Shown one piece after another: positions 34,403-43,154 of a stretch of 64,000 nucleotides of DNA. This DNA is from Nafulsella turpanensis ZLM-10. GTDB taxonomy: Bacteria; Bacteroidota; Bacteroidia; Cytophagales; Cyclobacteriaceae. The notes below the pieces were generated by a model that did not search any database, was not told the DNA's origin, and was given only the letters and a program-made list of their open reading frames with translations. The stretch lies in contig NZ_ANNU01000025.1 in NCBI RefSeq assembly GCF_000346615.1, forward strand, positions 1-64,000, written 5' to 3'. A program made the position numbers and the translations under genes. The stretch's first letter is position 1; each line of letters opens with the position of its first letter.

Positions 34403-35059
34403 TCAATACAATTGGTTATGCAAAATCCTCTTCACCGTCTGTATGGTGGCTCTGCTCACGCTTCCTCTATACTTCTCCACGATTTTCTTTTCTGTCATCC
34501 CGGCCTCCAGATCGCTGACAACATGCAGTGACTGGCTGATAAACTGGGAATTGGGTGTATGAGATTTTAGAAGCTTACGCACCGTTTCTATGGCAGTTTT
34601 GCTAACGGCCCCTTCGTTGAGGTCCATAATTTCATTGGTCGTCAGTCCCAGTTTAATGTCCTCAACAATTTTTGAATAATTTGTCAGGTACTTTTCATTA
34701 GCCTCCATCACCTGCAACAAAGGATTATCGCTGTACTGGATTTCCCTGTACTTCTTTGTTTGCTTTTGAAGTTTCACCATAGCATGGCTTCTGGCAATAT
34801 TATCGCAAATCTGAAGGTCCTCCGTAGCCAGTTCAAACCATTCTCCCTTAACATGCTTATGCTGGAACACTACATGCAGACTTTGCTCCAACTCATCCAT
34901 ATTAGCGGCCATATACTGCCTGACAACCCGGAATTCAACTGGTAAATGCGTACGGTAGCCACTTAATCGGCGCTGGAGGTGCTGCGTTTTACCAATCTTG
35001 TAAAGGTTCTTTCCTGTCTTGAGAATATACACACACTTCCCTGTCAGGATTTTTTCCAT
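34403..35059 (-). CDS. GIY-YIG (T5orf172-type) nuclease-like protein with two C-terminal HTH-like repeats
   Basis: A 218-residue protein. Residues 1-90 form a GIY-YIG domain of the T5orf172/MUG113 type: CVYILKTGKNLYKIGKT (the GIY/YIG strands), the Arg helix LQRRLSGYRTHLP, then LEQSLHVVFQHKHVKGEWFEL with the catalytic-type Glu. Residues 130-218 hold two similar helical units: DIKLGLTTNEIMDLNEGAVS with AIETVRKLL, and DLEAGMTEKKIVEKYRGSVS with TIQTVKRIL, which look like duplicated helix-turn-helix DNA-binding units. The longer TTG start (35086) is rejected in favour of ATG 35059. Possible roles are a solitary homing-type nuclease remnant or a defence/regulatory DNA-binding protein. Confidence 0.8.
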   Translation of the reverse strand: MEKILTGKCVYILKTGKNLYKIGKTQHLQRRLSGYRTHLPVEFRVVRQYMAANMDELEQSLHVVFQHKHVKGEWFELATEDLQICDNIARSHAMVKLQKQTKKYREIQYSDNPLLQVMEANEKYLTNYSKIVEDIKLGLTTNEIMDLNEGAVSKTAIETVRKLLKSHTPNSQFISQSLHVVSDLEAGMTEKKIVEKYRGSVSRATIQTVKRILHNQLY

Positions 35060-35252
35060 ATCCTGCTGTAAATCTTTCAGAATCAAACTTTAAGTTTTAT
35101 TAAATATAAATCATGTTTACCGCTATTAAGTTCCTTTTGAGGCTGTAGAAGGTTTTCTTTGAAGAACCAGAGGCTGCCTGCTGACGGAAATTCAAACAAA
35201 CGAATAGCAGCCTGGGTTTAAAAAGGCGTGCGTTGAATGTAAAACCGGAAAA

Positions 35253-35726
35253 ATGAATCAGCAACCACCTTCTGCCCAGGCTGCCTCCCGTTCTTTTCGT
35301 GTAGCTTTTCTTATTGGTGTGGGTATAATGGCTGCCATAGATGAAATTGTATTTCACCAGCTACTGGCGTGGCATCATTTTTACGATAGAGCTACACCAG
35401 AATGGGCGCTGTTCAGCGATGGGCTTTTGCATGCCGCAGAGCTGCTTGCCTTAGTCTCCGGTTTTTTCCTTCTATCGGATATCAGAAGGCAAAACCAGTT
35501 ACTAAAGTACTGGGCATGGGCTGGCTTTTTTATGGGTATGGGAGCTTTTCAGCTCTTCGATGGTATTGTGGATCATAAGCTGCTAAAGCTCCACCAGGTC
35601 AGATATGGTGTAGAGAATCTTCTCTGGTACGATATAGGATGGAATGCATTTGGAGTGTTGCTGCTACTGCTTGGCTGGAGCCTCAGATTGAAAGCCAAAC
35701 GAACAGATAGAACTCACACACTTTAG
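35253..35726 (+). CDS. DUF2243 membrane protein
   Basis: A 157-residue protein with four membrane segments (about residues 20-40, 60-82, 88-108, 128-148). It has the DUF2243 signature: GIMAAIDEIVFHQLLAWHHF, AELLALVSGFFL, FDGIVDHKLLKLHQVR and a LLWYDIGWNAFG loop with conserved His residues. The family is of unknown biochemical role but is very often next to the CtaG-type gene, as here (21 bases apart, one operon). A role in oxidase maturation or heme/copper handling is inferred from that partnership. Confidence 0.88.
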   Translation: MNQQPPSAQAASRSFRVAFLIGVGIMAAIDEIVFHQLLAWHHFYDRATPEWALFSDGLLHAAELLALVSGFFLLSDIRRQNQLLKYWAWAGFFMGMGAFQLFDGIVDHKLLKLHQVRYGVENLLWYDIGWNAFGVLLLLLGWSLRLKAKRTDRTHTL

Positions 35727-35747
35727 GGAGAAAACGGAAAGATAAGT

Positions 35748-36542
35748 ATGGAAATACCTCATAATGCACCCTCCCTCCCTGCCACCTTACTTCCTGCTTT
35801 TTTACTGTTGCTGATTTTAAGTTTTTACTTTTACGGGATGTATCTTCTCCGCCGGAAAGGGAAAAGCTGGGGTTGGTACAGAGCCACTTTTTTCGGAATG
35901 GGTATTTGTATGCTTCTGTACGCCTTTTCACCTGCTCTCACCTCTTATGCCCACCATGATATCCGGGGGCATATGGTACAGCATCTACTGATAGGGATGC
36001 TTGCTCCATTAGGTTTGGTTTTAGGTGCTCCCCTTACTTTAACGTTACGAATATTACCGGCCCAAACAGGCCGCCGAATTAGTGCGTTCTTCTCCAGTTC
36101 TCTAATACATTTTCTGGGCCACCCTGTAACAGCACTTATGCTGAACATTGGGGGAATGTTTTTATTATACCTGACTCCGCTTTTTGCTTTGATGAAGCAT
36201 CACATGTGGCTTCACTATCTGGTCCATTTCCATTTTCTGGCCGCTGGTTATCTTTTTACCTGGTCTATTGCAGGTCCGGATCCTGCACCAGGAAGGCCTT
36301 CGCTCCGCCTTCGCTTGCTGGTTTTATTCATCAGTATGGCCAGCCATGCTTATCTAAGTAAGCTAATGTATGTGCACCTATTGCCCCGGCATACCACTTT
36401 TCATCCGGATGCCATTCAGGAAGCAGCTCTCCTGATGTACTATGGCGGAGATTTGGCAGAGGTATTACTGGCCATCGCTTTTTTTACTGTCTGGTTCCGC
36501 CGTAAAATAAACCCAAACAAACTGGCCCCATTTGTAAGATAA
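35748..36542 (+). CDS. ctaG: Cytochrome c oxidase assembly protein (Caa3-type CtaG)
   Basis: A 264-residue, seven-helix membrane protein of the caa3 CtaG family, required in Bacillus for caa3 oxidase assembly and related to copper delivery. Signature parts are SYAHHDIRGHMVQHLLIGMLAPLG, GAPLTLTLRIL, the loop MKHHMWLHYLVHFHFLAAGYLF with many His, and GDLAEVLLAIAFF near the end. His-rich membrane faces are consistent with a metal role. It is co-transcribed with DUF2243. No oxidase subunit genes are in the window. Confidence 0.9.
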   Translation: MEIPHNAPSLPATLLPAFLLLLILSFYFYGMYLLRRKGKSWGWYRATFFGMGICMLLYAFSPALTSYAHHDIRGHMVQHLLIGMLAPLGLVLGAPLTLTLRILPAQTGRRISAFFSSSLIHFLGHPVTALMLNIGGMFLLYLTPLFALMKHHMWLHYLVHFHFLAAGYLFTWSIAGPDPAPGRPSLRLRLLVLFISMASHAYLSKLMYVHLLPRHTTFHPDAIQEAALLMYYGGDLAEVLLAIAFFTVWFRRKINPNKLAPFVR

Positions 36543-36615
36543 AGTATTTAGCTATACATACCTCCCACTCAGATTAACAATAACATCCGTAACATTAGGT
36601 TATTTAAGTTACCGT

Positions 36616-36647
36616 TATTAATATGTAATACTATTAATATGTAATAC
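36616..36647. repeat. Two perfect tandem copies of a 16-base A/T-rich unit
   Basis: TATTAATATGTAATAC occurs at 36616-36631 and immediately again at 36632-36647. It lies in the gap between ctaG and the 513-aa protein gene and is too short to call an element; it could be a regulatory site or slippage product. Confidence 0.8.
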
Positions 36648-36781
36648 ATTGTGCTGTAATAAAACAGGCTATTTTAAATTCCCTGTGTCCAATTAAATTT
36701 CCAACTTAGCTGCCGATTTATTTTACCCTCTTCTACAAAGCCTGGGAAGTCATATCCAATCCTGGCCTCAATTAAGTTTCT

Positions 36782-38323
36782 ATGAAAAAAATTTTACTCT
36801 TCCTCCTCTTTCCCATTTCAGTATTTGGGCAGTCATTTAAAACGGATTTAGGCAGAAGCCTGGACGGCAGCAAATTAAGAGAGTTATTTCAGGAGCAGCC
36901 TGCACGGCTCAAGCTTCGCCATGGCTCTAGTATGGGGCTTCACACCTTCTTTGATACGGAGAAAGAAATTGCTTACCAGGGATTTGGCTACAGCTCCGGA
37001 AGACGGTTTGAAGCTGGAGAGTTTGACAATTATATAAACCTGCACAGAACCCAGCTTTTAAGCTCCGAAGTGGAGCTAAGTGAGGACCAGAAGATATTTA
37101 TCCATGGTTTTCTCAACTTCAGCAATGATTTTTTTATCCTCTACTCTATTAATGATAAAAGAAATAACGAGGAGAGGGTATATATAAACCAGATGAGTAA
37201 GGAAATGGTGATTTTAGGAAGCCCTATTCTGCTCATGACTTTTGAGGAGAAAAGAGATTCCTCGGCTCCTCTTTACTTTACCAGCTCTCCAGATAAAAAG
37301 TCCTTTGCTGTAGTTCGGGAATATCAGCGAAGAAACGTAACAGAAAATGTCTTAATTAAAGCCTTTAACCAAAATTTCCAGGAGTTGTATAAAGAGAGTA
37401 TTGATGTAAGCAGTATTCAGGATTTGTTTGTTTTAAAAGATGTTGCTATTAGCAATAATGGCCGCCTTTACCTTTATGGTGGTATAGATCCAAGAGCGGA
37501 CAATTTATTCGTTTTTACTGGTGCCAAGGATAAATCTGTACCCTTCCTTTTGGCTTACCAGCCCGAAAGTAAAACAGTAAAAGAAATAAGTATTGCCGAA
37601 CCAGAAGTAAAGAAATACTATAGTTATAAGTTCTTTTTAACAGAAACGAATGAACCCGCGGCCCTTTCAGTATACAAAGCAGGAAGGAAAACAGCTTATA
37701 CTGTTTCACACATTGACGATAAAACCACTACTGTAGATTGGCAGTTAAAGGATGTTTTGTCCCCGGCGGCTGTCTCTGCAGCCAAAAAGGGAAAAAGTAA
37801 AAGAAAATTTCTCAAGGTGGTAAGCTTTACGCAATTGCTCGGCGGAGAATATGTTGCGTCGCTCGAAACGAATTTTGTTACCTCCAGCCGAACACGTTAT
37901 TTTTCTAATTCAGGTGCCATTATTTTACTTGGATTGGAAAAAAGTGGAGAAGAGGCATGGGAAAGAGTTATAAACAAACACCACAAGCTACCCGGCACAG
38001 ACCTTCATAGCTCCCATAAAGCCTTTGCCAATAGTTCTGGCCTTTTGCTGGTCTACAATGATGACTTTCGAAACCTGGCTTCACCTCCTGCCCGGCGAAA
38101 AGTAAAAAAGCTAAAGAAAACTAAAAAAGCAGTAGCCGTTGGAGTGGAAGTAAGTGCTGATGGAAAGGTGGAAAAGTTTCTCCTTAGCGGGGCACCAAAA
38201 GGACTGGTGCTAGATATGTATCATTTCCCTAAAATTAAAGATAAGCTGTACCAGTTCAGGCTTTCCAGTTATAAAAGCTTTGGCCGTTTTGAAACTACCT
38301 ATGGTAAACTTGAGCTAAAGTAG
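36782..38323 (+). CDS. Secreted protein of unknown function
   Basis: A 513-residue exported protein (signal peptide residues 1-16, ending SVFG; alternative cleavage after Q). The mature protein alternates short strands and turns through its length: for example KIFIHGFLNFSNDFFILYSI and GRLYLYGGID. This suggests a beta-rich fold, perhaps a propeller, with basic patches at 360-370 and 440-455 (RRKVKKLKKTKKA). No family recognised. The typical upstream gap holds a duplicated 16-base unit. No terminator seen. Confidence 0.65.
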   Translation: MKKILLFLLFPISVFGQSFKTDLGRSLDGSKLRELFQEQPARLKLRHGSSMGLHTFFDTEKEIAYQGFGYSSGRRFEAGEFDNYINLHRTQLLSSEVELSEDQKIFIHGFLNFSNDFFILYSINDKRNNEERVYINQMSKEMVILGSPILLMTFEEKRDSSAPLYFTSSPDKKSFAVVREYQRRNVTENVLIKAFNQNFQELYKESIDVSSIQDLFVLKDVAISNNGRLYLYGGIDPRADNLFVFTGAKDKSVPFLLAYQPESKTVKEISIAEPEVKKYYSYKFFLTETNEPAALSVYKAGRKTAYTVSHIDDKTTTVDWQLKDVLSPAAVSAAKKGKSKRKFLKVVSFTQLLGGEYVASLETNFVTSSRTRYFSNSGAIILLGLEKSGEEAWERVINKHHKLPGTDLHSSHKAFANSSGLLLVYNDDFRNLASPPARRKVKKLKKTKKAVAVGVEVSADGKVEKFLLSGAPKGLVLDMYHFPKIKDKLYQFRLSSYKSFGRFETTYGKLELK

Positions 38324-38426
38324 GCTTTCCATTTTTAAAGCTTAGGCAAGTCCATAAAACTTCCAGTCTTGAGAGCTGGATTTTGGAGAGAGGCGTAAAG
38401 GATTTTCCCCCTCCTCAATTTTTATT

Positions 38427-38434
38427 TATTTTTG
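38427..38434 (+). promoter_or_regulatory. -7-like element TATTTTTG
   Basis: Matches TAnnTTTG, 43 bases before the ATG of the Spx/ArsC gene. No -33 TTG at the usual distance, so support is partial. Confidence 0.4.
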
Positions 38435-38476
38435 CGTCCTTAAACTCTTTTTTCAACAATCCTGAATAAGAAACTG

Positions 38477-38827
38477 ATGATTGTATACGGAATCAAAAAT
38501 TGTGGGACAGTAAAAAAAGCCATCACCTGGCTGAACGAGCATAACCTCGAGTTCGAATTCCATGATTATAAGAAGCAATCCATCACCGCCAGTAGACTGC
38601 AAGAATGGAGTCGGCAGCTGGGATGGGAAGCGCTAATCAACCGGAAAGGGATGACCTGGAGAAAGCTGGATGAAGTCCAAAAAGAACAGATTAAGGACCA
38701 GAATACTGCCATAGAAGCACTGCTGTCTAACACCAGCATGATTAAAAGACCTATTATAGAGCAGGATGGCAAGATTGTGGCTGTTGGTTTTAACGAGGCA
38801 GAATATGCCGACAAGCTGCAGAAATAA
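38477..38827 (+). CDS. Spx/ArsC-family (YffB-like) thioredoxin-fold protein
   Basis: A 116-residue ArsC/Spx superfamily protein. The N-terminus MIVYGIKNCGTVKKAITWLN carries one Cys (Cys9) in a CGTV motif, as in YffB and unlike the CxxC of Spx. HDYKKQSITASRLQEWSRQL and the late MIKRPIIEQDGKIVAVGF complete the fold. Family members are glutathione-linked arsenate reductases or RNA-polymerase-binding regulators; with no ars genes and no second Cys, neither is proven. Single gene, terminator shared with the convergent M3 peptidase gene. Confidence 0.9.
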   Translation: MIVYGIKNCGTVKKAITWLNEHNLEFEFHDYKKQSITASRLQEWSRQLGWEALINRKGMTWRKLDEVQKEQIKDQNTAIEALLSNTSMIKRPIIEQDGKIVAVGFNEAEYADKLQK

Positions 38828-38850
38828 AGCTACCCAACTGGAGGAAAATG

Positions 38851-38882
38851 AAAGAAGGAGGTAAGCCTACCTCCTTCTTTAT
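38851..38882. terminator. Bidirectional terminator
   Basis: Perfect 13-base arms 38851-38863 and 38868-38880 with a 4-base loop, between the convergent Spx/ArsC and M3 peptidase genes. Confidence 0.85.
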
Positions 38883-40919
38883 TTATTTCAACATTCCTGT
38901 TCTTTTTAACAAGGCTTTTGGTGAAGGCTCTTTTCCCCTGAAGCGTTTGTAAAGTTCCATCGGGTGCTCGCTGCCCCCAGCGCTTAGCACATGCTTTTTA
39001 AACAAATCAGCAGTATCTTTATTGAAGATTCCTTTCTCCTGGAAGAATTCAAATGCATCGGCGTCCAGCACTTCCGCCCATTTATAGCTGTAATAGCCAG
39101 AAGCATAGCCTCCCTGGAAGATATGGGAGAATGAACAGCTGGTATTAGTTCCTTCTACCGGAGGTAAAAGATCCGTTTCTTTTTGCAGTTCCTGCTCGTA
39201 AGCACCAACATCATTTACCTTAGTCGCTTCAGGTACGTGCCAGCCCATATCTAACTTTGCCAGCCCAATTTGCCTCACCGTCTGGTAGGCTTCCATAAAG
39301 TTGGCGCTTTCTTTTATCTTCCTAATCAGTTCTTCCGGAATGCTTTCGCCCGTTTCGTAATGGCGGGCAAACAGGTCGAGGCTTTCTTTTTCATAAACCC
39401 AGTTTTCCAGTACCTGCGAAGGGAGTTCTACAAAGTCCCAGTAAACACTGGTTCCTGAAAGGCTTTCAAAATTACCATCTGCCAGCATTCCATGGAGGGC
39501 ATGCCCAAACTCATGAAAGAGGGTGGTTACCTCATTAAAGGTAAGCAAAGAGGGCTTGGTTTGGGTGGGCTTCGTAAAGTTACAGACAATTGAAACCTGG
39601 GGCCGTATATCCATTCCATTTACTTTTTTCTGACCACGGAAAGAAGTCATCCAGGCACCGTTTCGCTTGCCCGGGCGCGGAAAGAAATCAGCATAAAAAA
39701 CGGCCAGGTGCTGCTGCTGTTCGTCCAGTACTTCATATGCCTTTACATCCGGATGATAAACCGGAACGTTTGCCAGCTCCTTGAATTCAAGGCCATAAAG
39801 CCTTTTCGCTACCTGAAAAACACCTCCTACTACATTTTCCAGCCGGAAGTATGGCTTTAGCATCTCATCATCAACAGCAAATTTTTCTTTCTTCAGCTTT
39901 TCAGCATAATAACTGATATCCCAGCGCTGCAATTGCTCAGGTCCTCCAATGGACTGTGCAAAGGCTCTAAGTTCATCCAGTTCCTTTTCTGCCACGGGTT
40001 TGGCATAATGAAGGAGGTTTTCGAGGAATTCATTTACTTTAGCGGGAGATTCTGCCATTCGTTCCTCCAGCACAAAATCAGCATGAGAAGAATAGCCTAA
40101 AAGAGTAGCCCTTTCCTGCCGAAGTCGTACTTTTTTTAAAATTACCTCCTGGTTATCATTCTCATCGCCTTTAAAAGCTTTGGAGCCGTATGCCCGGAAC
40201 ATCTTTTCGCGCAGTTCACGATTATCGGCATAGGTCATAAAAGGGATATAGCTGGGGAAGTGGAGTGTAAACACCCAGCTTCCCTCCTTTCCCTTTTCTT
40301 TGGCCGTCCCAGCGGCGGCCTCTACCACATGGTCAGGAAGACCTGCTAAATCTTTCTCCTCCGAAATTTCTAGGGTAAAACTATTGGTTTCCTTCAGTAC
40401 ATGCTCCCCAAATTCGAGGGAGAGTTGTGATAACTCCTTGTCGATTTCGCGCAGGCGCTGTTTTTTCTCTTCAGCTAAATGAGCTCCGTTTCGGACAAAA
40501 CTTTTATACGTCTTCTCTAATAGAGTTTTTTCTTCCGGCGAAAGACCTTTTCGGTCGGCTGATTCATAAACTTCATGAATCCGGCTGAAGAGCACTTCAT
40601 CCAGCATAATGTCGTTCGAATAATCAGATAGCAAAGGAGATACTTCCCGGGCTATTTTCTGAATTTCGTCATTTGTTTCGGCAGAATTGAGGTTGAAGAA
40701 TATAGAAGAAATGCGGCCCAGGGTTTCGCCACTCCTCTCCAGGGCTTCTACAGTATTGCTGAAATCAGGTTGCTCAGAATTTGATTTTATTTTCTCTACT
40801 TCTTCCTTTGCTGATTGGATAGCCTGTTCAAAGGCAGGTAAAAAGTGCTCGTTTTTTATTTCTGAAAAAGGAGGAGTTCCAAAAGGGGTATCGAAGGTTT
40901 GTAAGAGTGGGTTTTTCAT
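38883..40919 (-). CDS. M3-family oligopeptidase (Dcp/OpdA type)
   Basis: A 678-residue zinc oligopeptidase of family M3, cytoplasmic (no signal peptide). The zinc site HEFGHALHG (about residues 466-474) with a downstream Glu in the helix VELPSQVLENWVYE defines the family. The N-terminus NPLLQTFDTPFGTPPFSEIKN and the C-terminal FSHIFQGGYASGYYSYKWAEV and FRGKEPSPKALLKRTGM are typical of the Dcp/OpdA group. It degrades short peptides left by other proteases. Monocistronic. Confidence 0.95.
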   Translation of the reverse strand: MKNPLLQTFDTPFGTPPFSEIKNEHFLPAFEQAIQSAKEEVEKIKSNSEQPDFSNTVEALERSGETLGRISSIFFNLNSAETNDEIQKIAREVSPLLSDYSNDIMLDEVLFSRIHEVYESADRKGLSPEEKTLLEKTYKSFVRNGAHLAEEKKQRLREIDKELSQLSLEFGEHVLKETNSFTLEISEEKDLAGLPDHVVEAAAGTAKEKGKEGSWVFTLHFPSYIPFMTYADNRELREKMFRAYGSKAFKGDENDNQEVILKKVRLRQERATLLGYSSHADFVLEERMAESPAKVNEFLENLLHYAKPVAEKELDELRAFAQSIGGPEQLQRWDISYYAEKLKKEKFAVDDEMLKPYFRLENVVGGVFQVAKRLYGLEFKELANVPVYHPDVKAYEVLDEQQQHLAVFYADFFPRPGKRNGAWMTSFRGQKKVNGMDIRPQVSIVCNFTKPTQTKPSLLTFNEVTTLFHEFGHALHGMLADGNFESLSGTSVYWDFVELPSQVLENWVYEKESLDLFARHYETGESIPEELIRKIKESANFMEAYQTVRQIGLAKLDMGWHVPEATKVNDVGAYEQELQKETDLLPPVEGTNTSCSFSHIFQGGYASGYYSYKWAEVLDADAFEFFQEKGIFNKDTADLFKKHVLSAGGSEHPMELYKRFRGKEPSPKALLKRTGMLK

Positions 40920-41099
40920 ATGGTAAAAAATAGCTAATCTTTAATATTCCTGTAATTTCAAATTTATTGGATACTGTAGTGTTTACCTAACCAATTAAGC
41001 AGTGAATTGATTATGAAAATGGAAAGAAAACAGGCATTCCGTTTTCTGAATTTTCTATTCTTCTTTTTGGTTAATACCTTGCATGACCAAGACAATTAA

Positions 41100-41282
41100 A
41101 TGGAATTAAGTAAAGAAGAATTTAACGAACAATTCCGCGATGCGCTGGACTACCTTCTAAAGGAAATGGCAGAGCACCCGGAAATAGATTTGAAGCGCTT
41201 TGGAAGCATGGCCTGCTTCCTGGAAAACCTGTCCTTTTTCAGCCCGGTTCTGTATAGCCTGGTGGAAGAATCAAAAAAATAA
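41100..41282 (+). CDS. Small helical protein of unknown function
   Basis: A 60-residue protein dominated by Glu/Phe/Leu helices (ELSKEEFNEQFRDALDYLLKEM, then CFLENLSFFSPVLYSLVEE). No domain recognised. It probably encodes a real protein because its codon usage resembles the neighbours, and it begins exactly after the stop codon of a 28-codon upstream reading frame (41013-41099, TAA-ATG junction). It lies 76 bases before the ABC-F gene in the same direction and may be part of that transcript. Confidence 0.5.
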   Translation: MELSKEEFNEQFRDALDYLLKEMAEHPEIDLKRFGSMACFLENLSFFSPVLYSLVEESKK

Positions 41283-41358
41283 TGCAATCCTTCTGTCCCG
41301 TGAACAGAAAAATTGCCTGTTCCCTATCTAATCCTTTCTTTGCAGACAAATTAATTAT

Positions 41359-43002
41359 ATGATTTCAGTTGATGATGTAAGCGTGGAGTTTAGCGGCTCG
41401 GCGCTTTTTAGTAATGTTTCTTTCAATATAAATGAAACCGACCGTATTGCCTTAATGGGTAAAAATGGGGCGGGTAAATCCACTCTCCTGAAGATTATTG
41501 CAGGTCAGCAGGCTCCTACACGGGGGAAAGTTTCGGCACCAAAGGAAGCGGTAGTGGCTTACCTTCCGCAGCACCTCCTTACAGAAGATAAGTGTACGGT
41601 GTTTGAGGAAGCTTCCAAAGCATTTTCAAAAATCCTGGCCATGAAGGCACAGATGGCGGAGCTCAACCTTGCCCTTGAAACCCGTACCGATTATGAGTCG
41701 GAGGAATACAGCAAAATTATCGAACAGGTATCGGAACTAAGTGAAAAATATTATTCCATTGAGGAGGTAAATTTCGATGCGGAGATTGAAAAAACACTAC
41801 TTGGATTAGGCTTCCTCAGGAGCGATTTTACCCGTTCTACAAAAGAATTTAGCGGGGGGTGGCGCATGCGTATTGAGCTGGCTAAAATTCTTCTGCAAAA
41901 GCCCGACCTTATTCTGCTCGACGAACCTACCAACCATATGGATATTGAATCTATTCAGTGGCTGGAAGAGTTCCTCGTTAATAATGCCAAAGCAGTTATC
42001 CTGATATCGCACGATAAAGCTTTTGTCGACAATGTAACCAACCGAACCATAGAGGTTACTATGGGTCGGATTTACGACTATAAAGTCCCATACACCCAGT
42101 ACCTTCAGCTACGAAAGGAAAGGCGGGAGCAGCAGCAAAAAGCTTATGACGAGCAGCAGAAACAGATTGCCGAGATTACCACCTTTATTGAGCGGTTTAA
42201 AGGAACTTATTCTAAAACCCTACAGGTGCAGTCAAGGGTAAAAATGCTCGAGAAGATGGATATTCTGGAGGTAGATGAAGTAGATACCTCTCACCTGAAC
42301 CTGAAGTTTCCGCCGGCTCCCCGTTCAGGCAATTATCCTGTAATTGCGGAAGGGCTGGGTAAAAAGTACGGTAACCATACGGTTTTTAAAGATGCCTCAC
42401 TTACCATTGAACGAGGGCAAAAGATAGCCTTTGTAGGGCGTAATGGCGAAGGAAAGTCCACCCTAGTAAAAGCCATAATGGGCGAAATAGATTTTGAGGG
42501 AAAACTGCAGCTGGGCCACAATAGCATGATTGGCTACTTTGCCCAGAACCAGGCCTCTTTGCTAGATGAAGATTTAACTGTTTTTCAAACCATTGACCAG
42601 ATTGCCGTGGGTGAAATCAGAACCAAAATTAAAGACCTGCTGGGGGCTTTTATGTTTGGAGGGGAAGCAGGTGATAAGAAGGTGAAAGTACTTTCAGGCG
42701 GGGAAAAGACAAGGCTCGCCATGATAAAACTACTACTGGAACCTGTTAACCTGTTGATTCTGGATGAACCCACCAACCACCTCGATATCAAAACCAAAGA
42801 CATTCTCAAGGATGCTTTGAAGAGTTTCGATGGCACTTTAATTTTGGTTTCCCACGACCGGGATTTCCTTGATGGCCTGGCCACAAAGGTTTTTGAGTTC
42901 GGGAACCAGCGGGTCAGGGAGCATTTTGAAGACATAAACGGTTTCCTGCGAAATAAAAAGATGGAAAACCTGAAGGAAATTGAGCGGAAAGTAGTGAAAT
43001 AA
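41359..43002 (+). CDS. ABC-F family ATPase
   Basis: A 547-residue soluble protein with two ABC domains and no membrane region: Walker A GKNGAGKST (near residue 36) and GRNGEGKST (near 360), signatures SGGWRMR and SGGEKTR, and Walker B LILLDEPTNH and LLILDEPTNH. The 80-residue interdomain linker (about 235-310), rich in Gln/Lys/Glu (RREQQQKAYDEQQKQ), is the P-site tRNA interaction motif of ABC-F proteins that act on the ribosome. The subgroup (EttA-, Uup- or YbiT-like) is not certain. Housekeeping translation factor; no antibiotic-resistance claim. Confidence 0.92.
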   Translation: MISVDDVSVEFSGSALFSNVSFNINETDRIALMGKNGAGKSTLLKIIAGQQAPTRGKVSAPKEAVVAYLPQHLLTEDKCTVFEEASKAFSKILAMKAQMAELNLALETRTDYESEEYSKIIEQVSELSEKYYSIEEVNFDAEIEKTLLGLGFLRSDFTRSTKEFSGGWRMRIELAKILLQKPDLILLDEPTNHMDIESIQWLEEFLVNNAKAVILISHDKAFVDNVTNRTIEVTMGRIYDYKVPYTQYLQLRKERREQQQKAYDEQQKQIAEITTFIERFKGTYSKTLQVQSRVKMLEKMDILEVDEVDTSHLNLKFPPAPRSGNYPVIAEGLGKKYGNHTVFKDASLTIERGQKIAFVGRNGEGKSTLVKAIMGEIDFEGKLQLGHNSMIGYFAQNQASLLDEDLTVFQTIDQIAVGEIRTKIKDLLGAFMFGGEAGDKKVKVLSGGEKTRLAMIKLLLEPVNLLILDEPTNHLDIKTKDILKDALKSFDGTLILVSHDRDFLDGLATKVFEFGNQRVREHFEDINGFLRNKKMENLKEIERKVVK

Positions 43003-43025
43003 AACTGGTCCTAAAATTAAAAAAT

Positions 43026-43067
43026 AAGAAAGAAGCAGGTTCTGTTGGAGGCCTGCTTCTTTTCTTT
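43026..43067 (+). terminator. Terminator after the ABC-F gene
   Basis: Arms 43031-43040 and 43051-43060 (one wobble), 10-base loop and a T-rich tail. Confidence 0.8.
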
Positions 43068-43101
43068 TATTCCTTCTTTTTTCTCCCAGAGGGGATAAAA
43101 A

Positions 43102-43109
43102 TAATTTTG
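43102..43109 (+). promoter_or_regulatory. -7-like element TAATTTTG
   Basis: Perfect TAnnTTTG, 46 bases before the DUF4126 ATG. No -33 TTG at the usual distance. Confidence 0.4.
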
Positions 43110-43154
43110 CTTTAAACCATCTGGATTAGCTGGAGTTAGTTAGAAAAACTTAGC

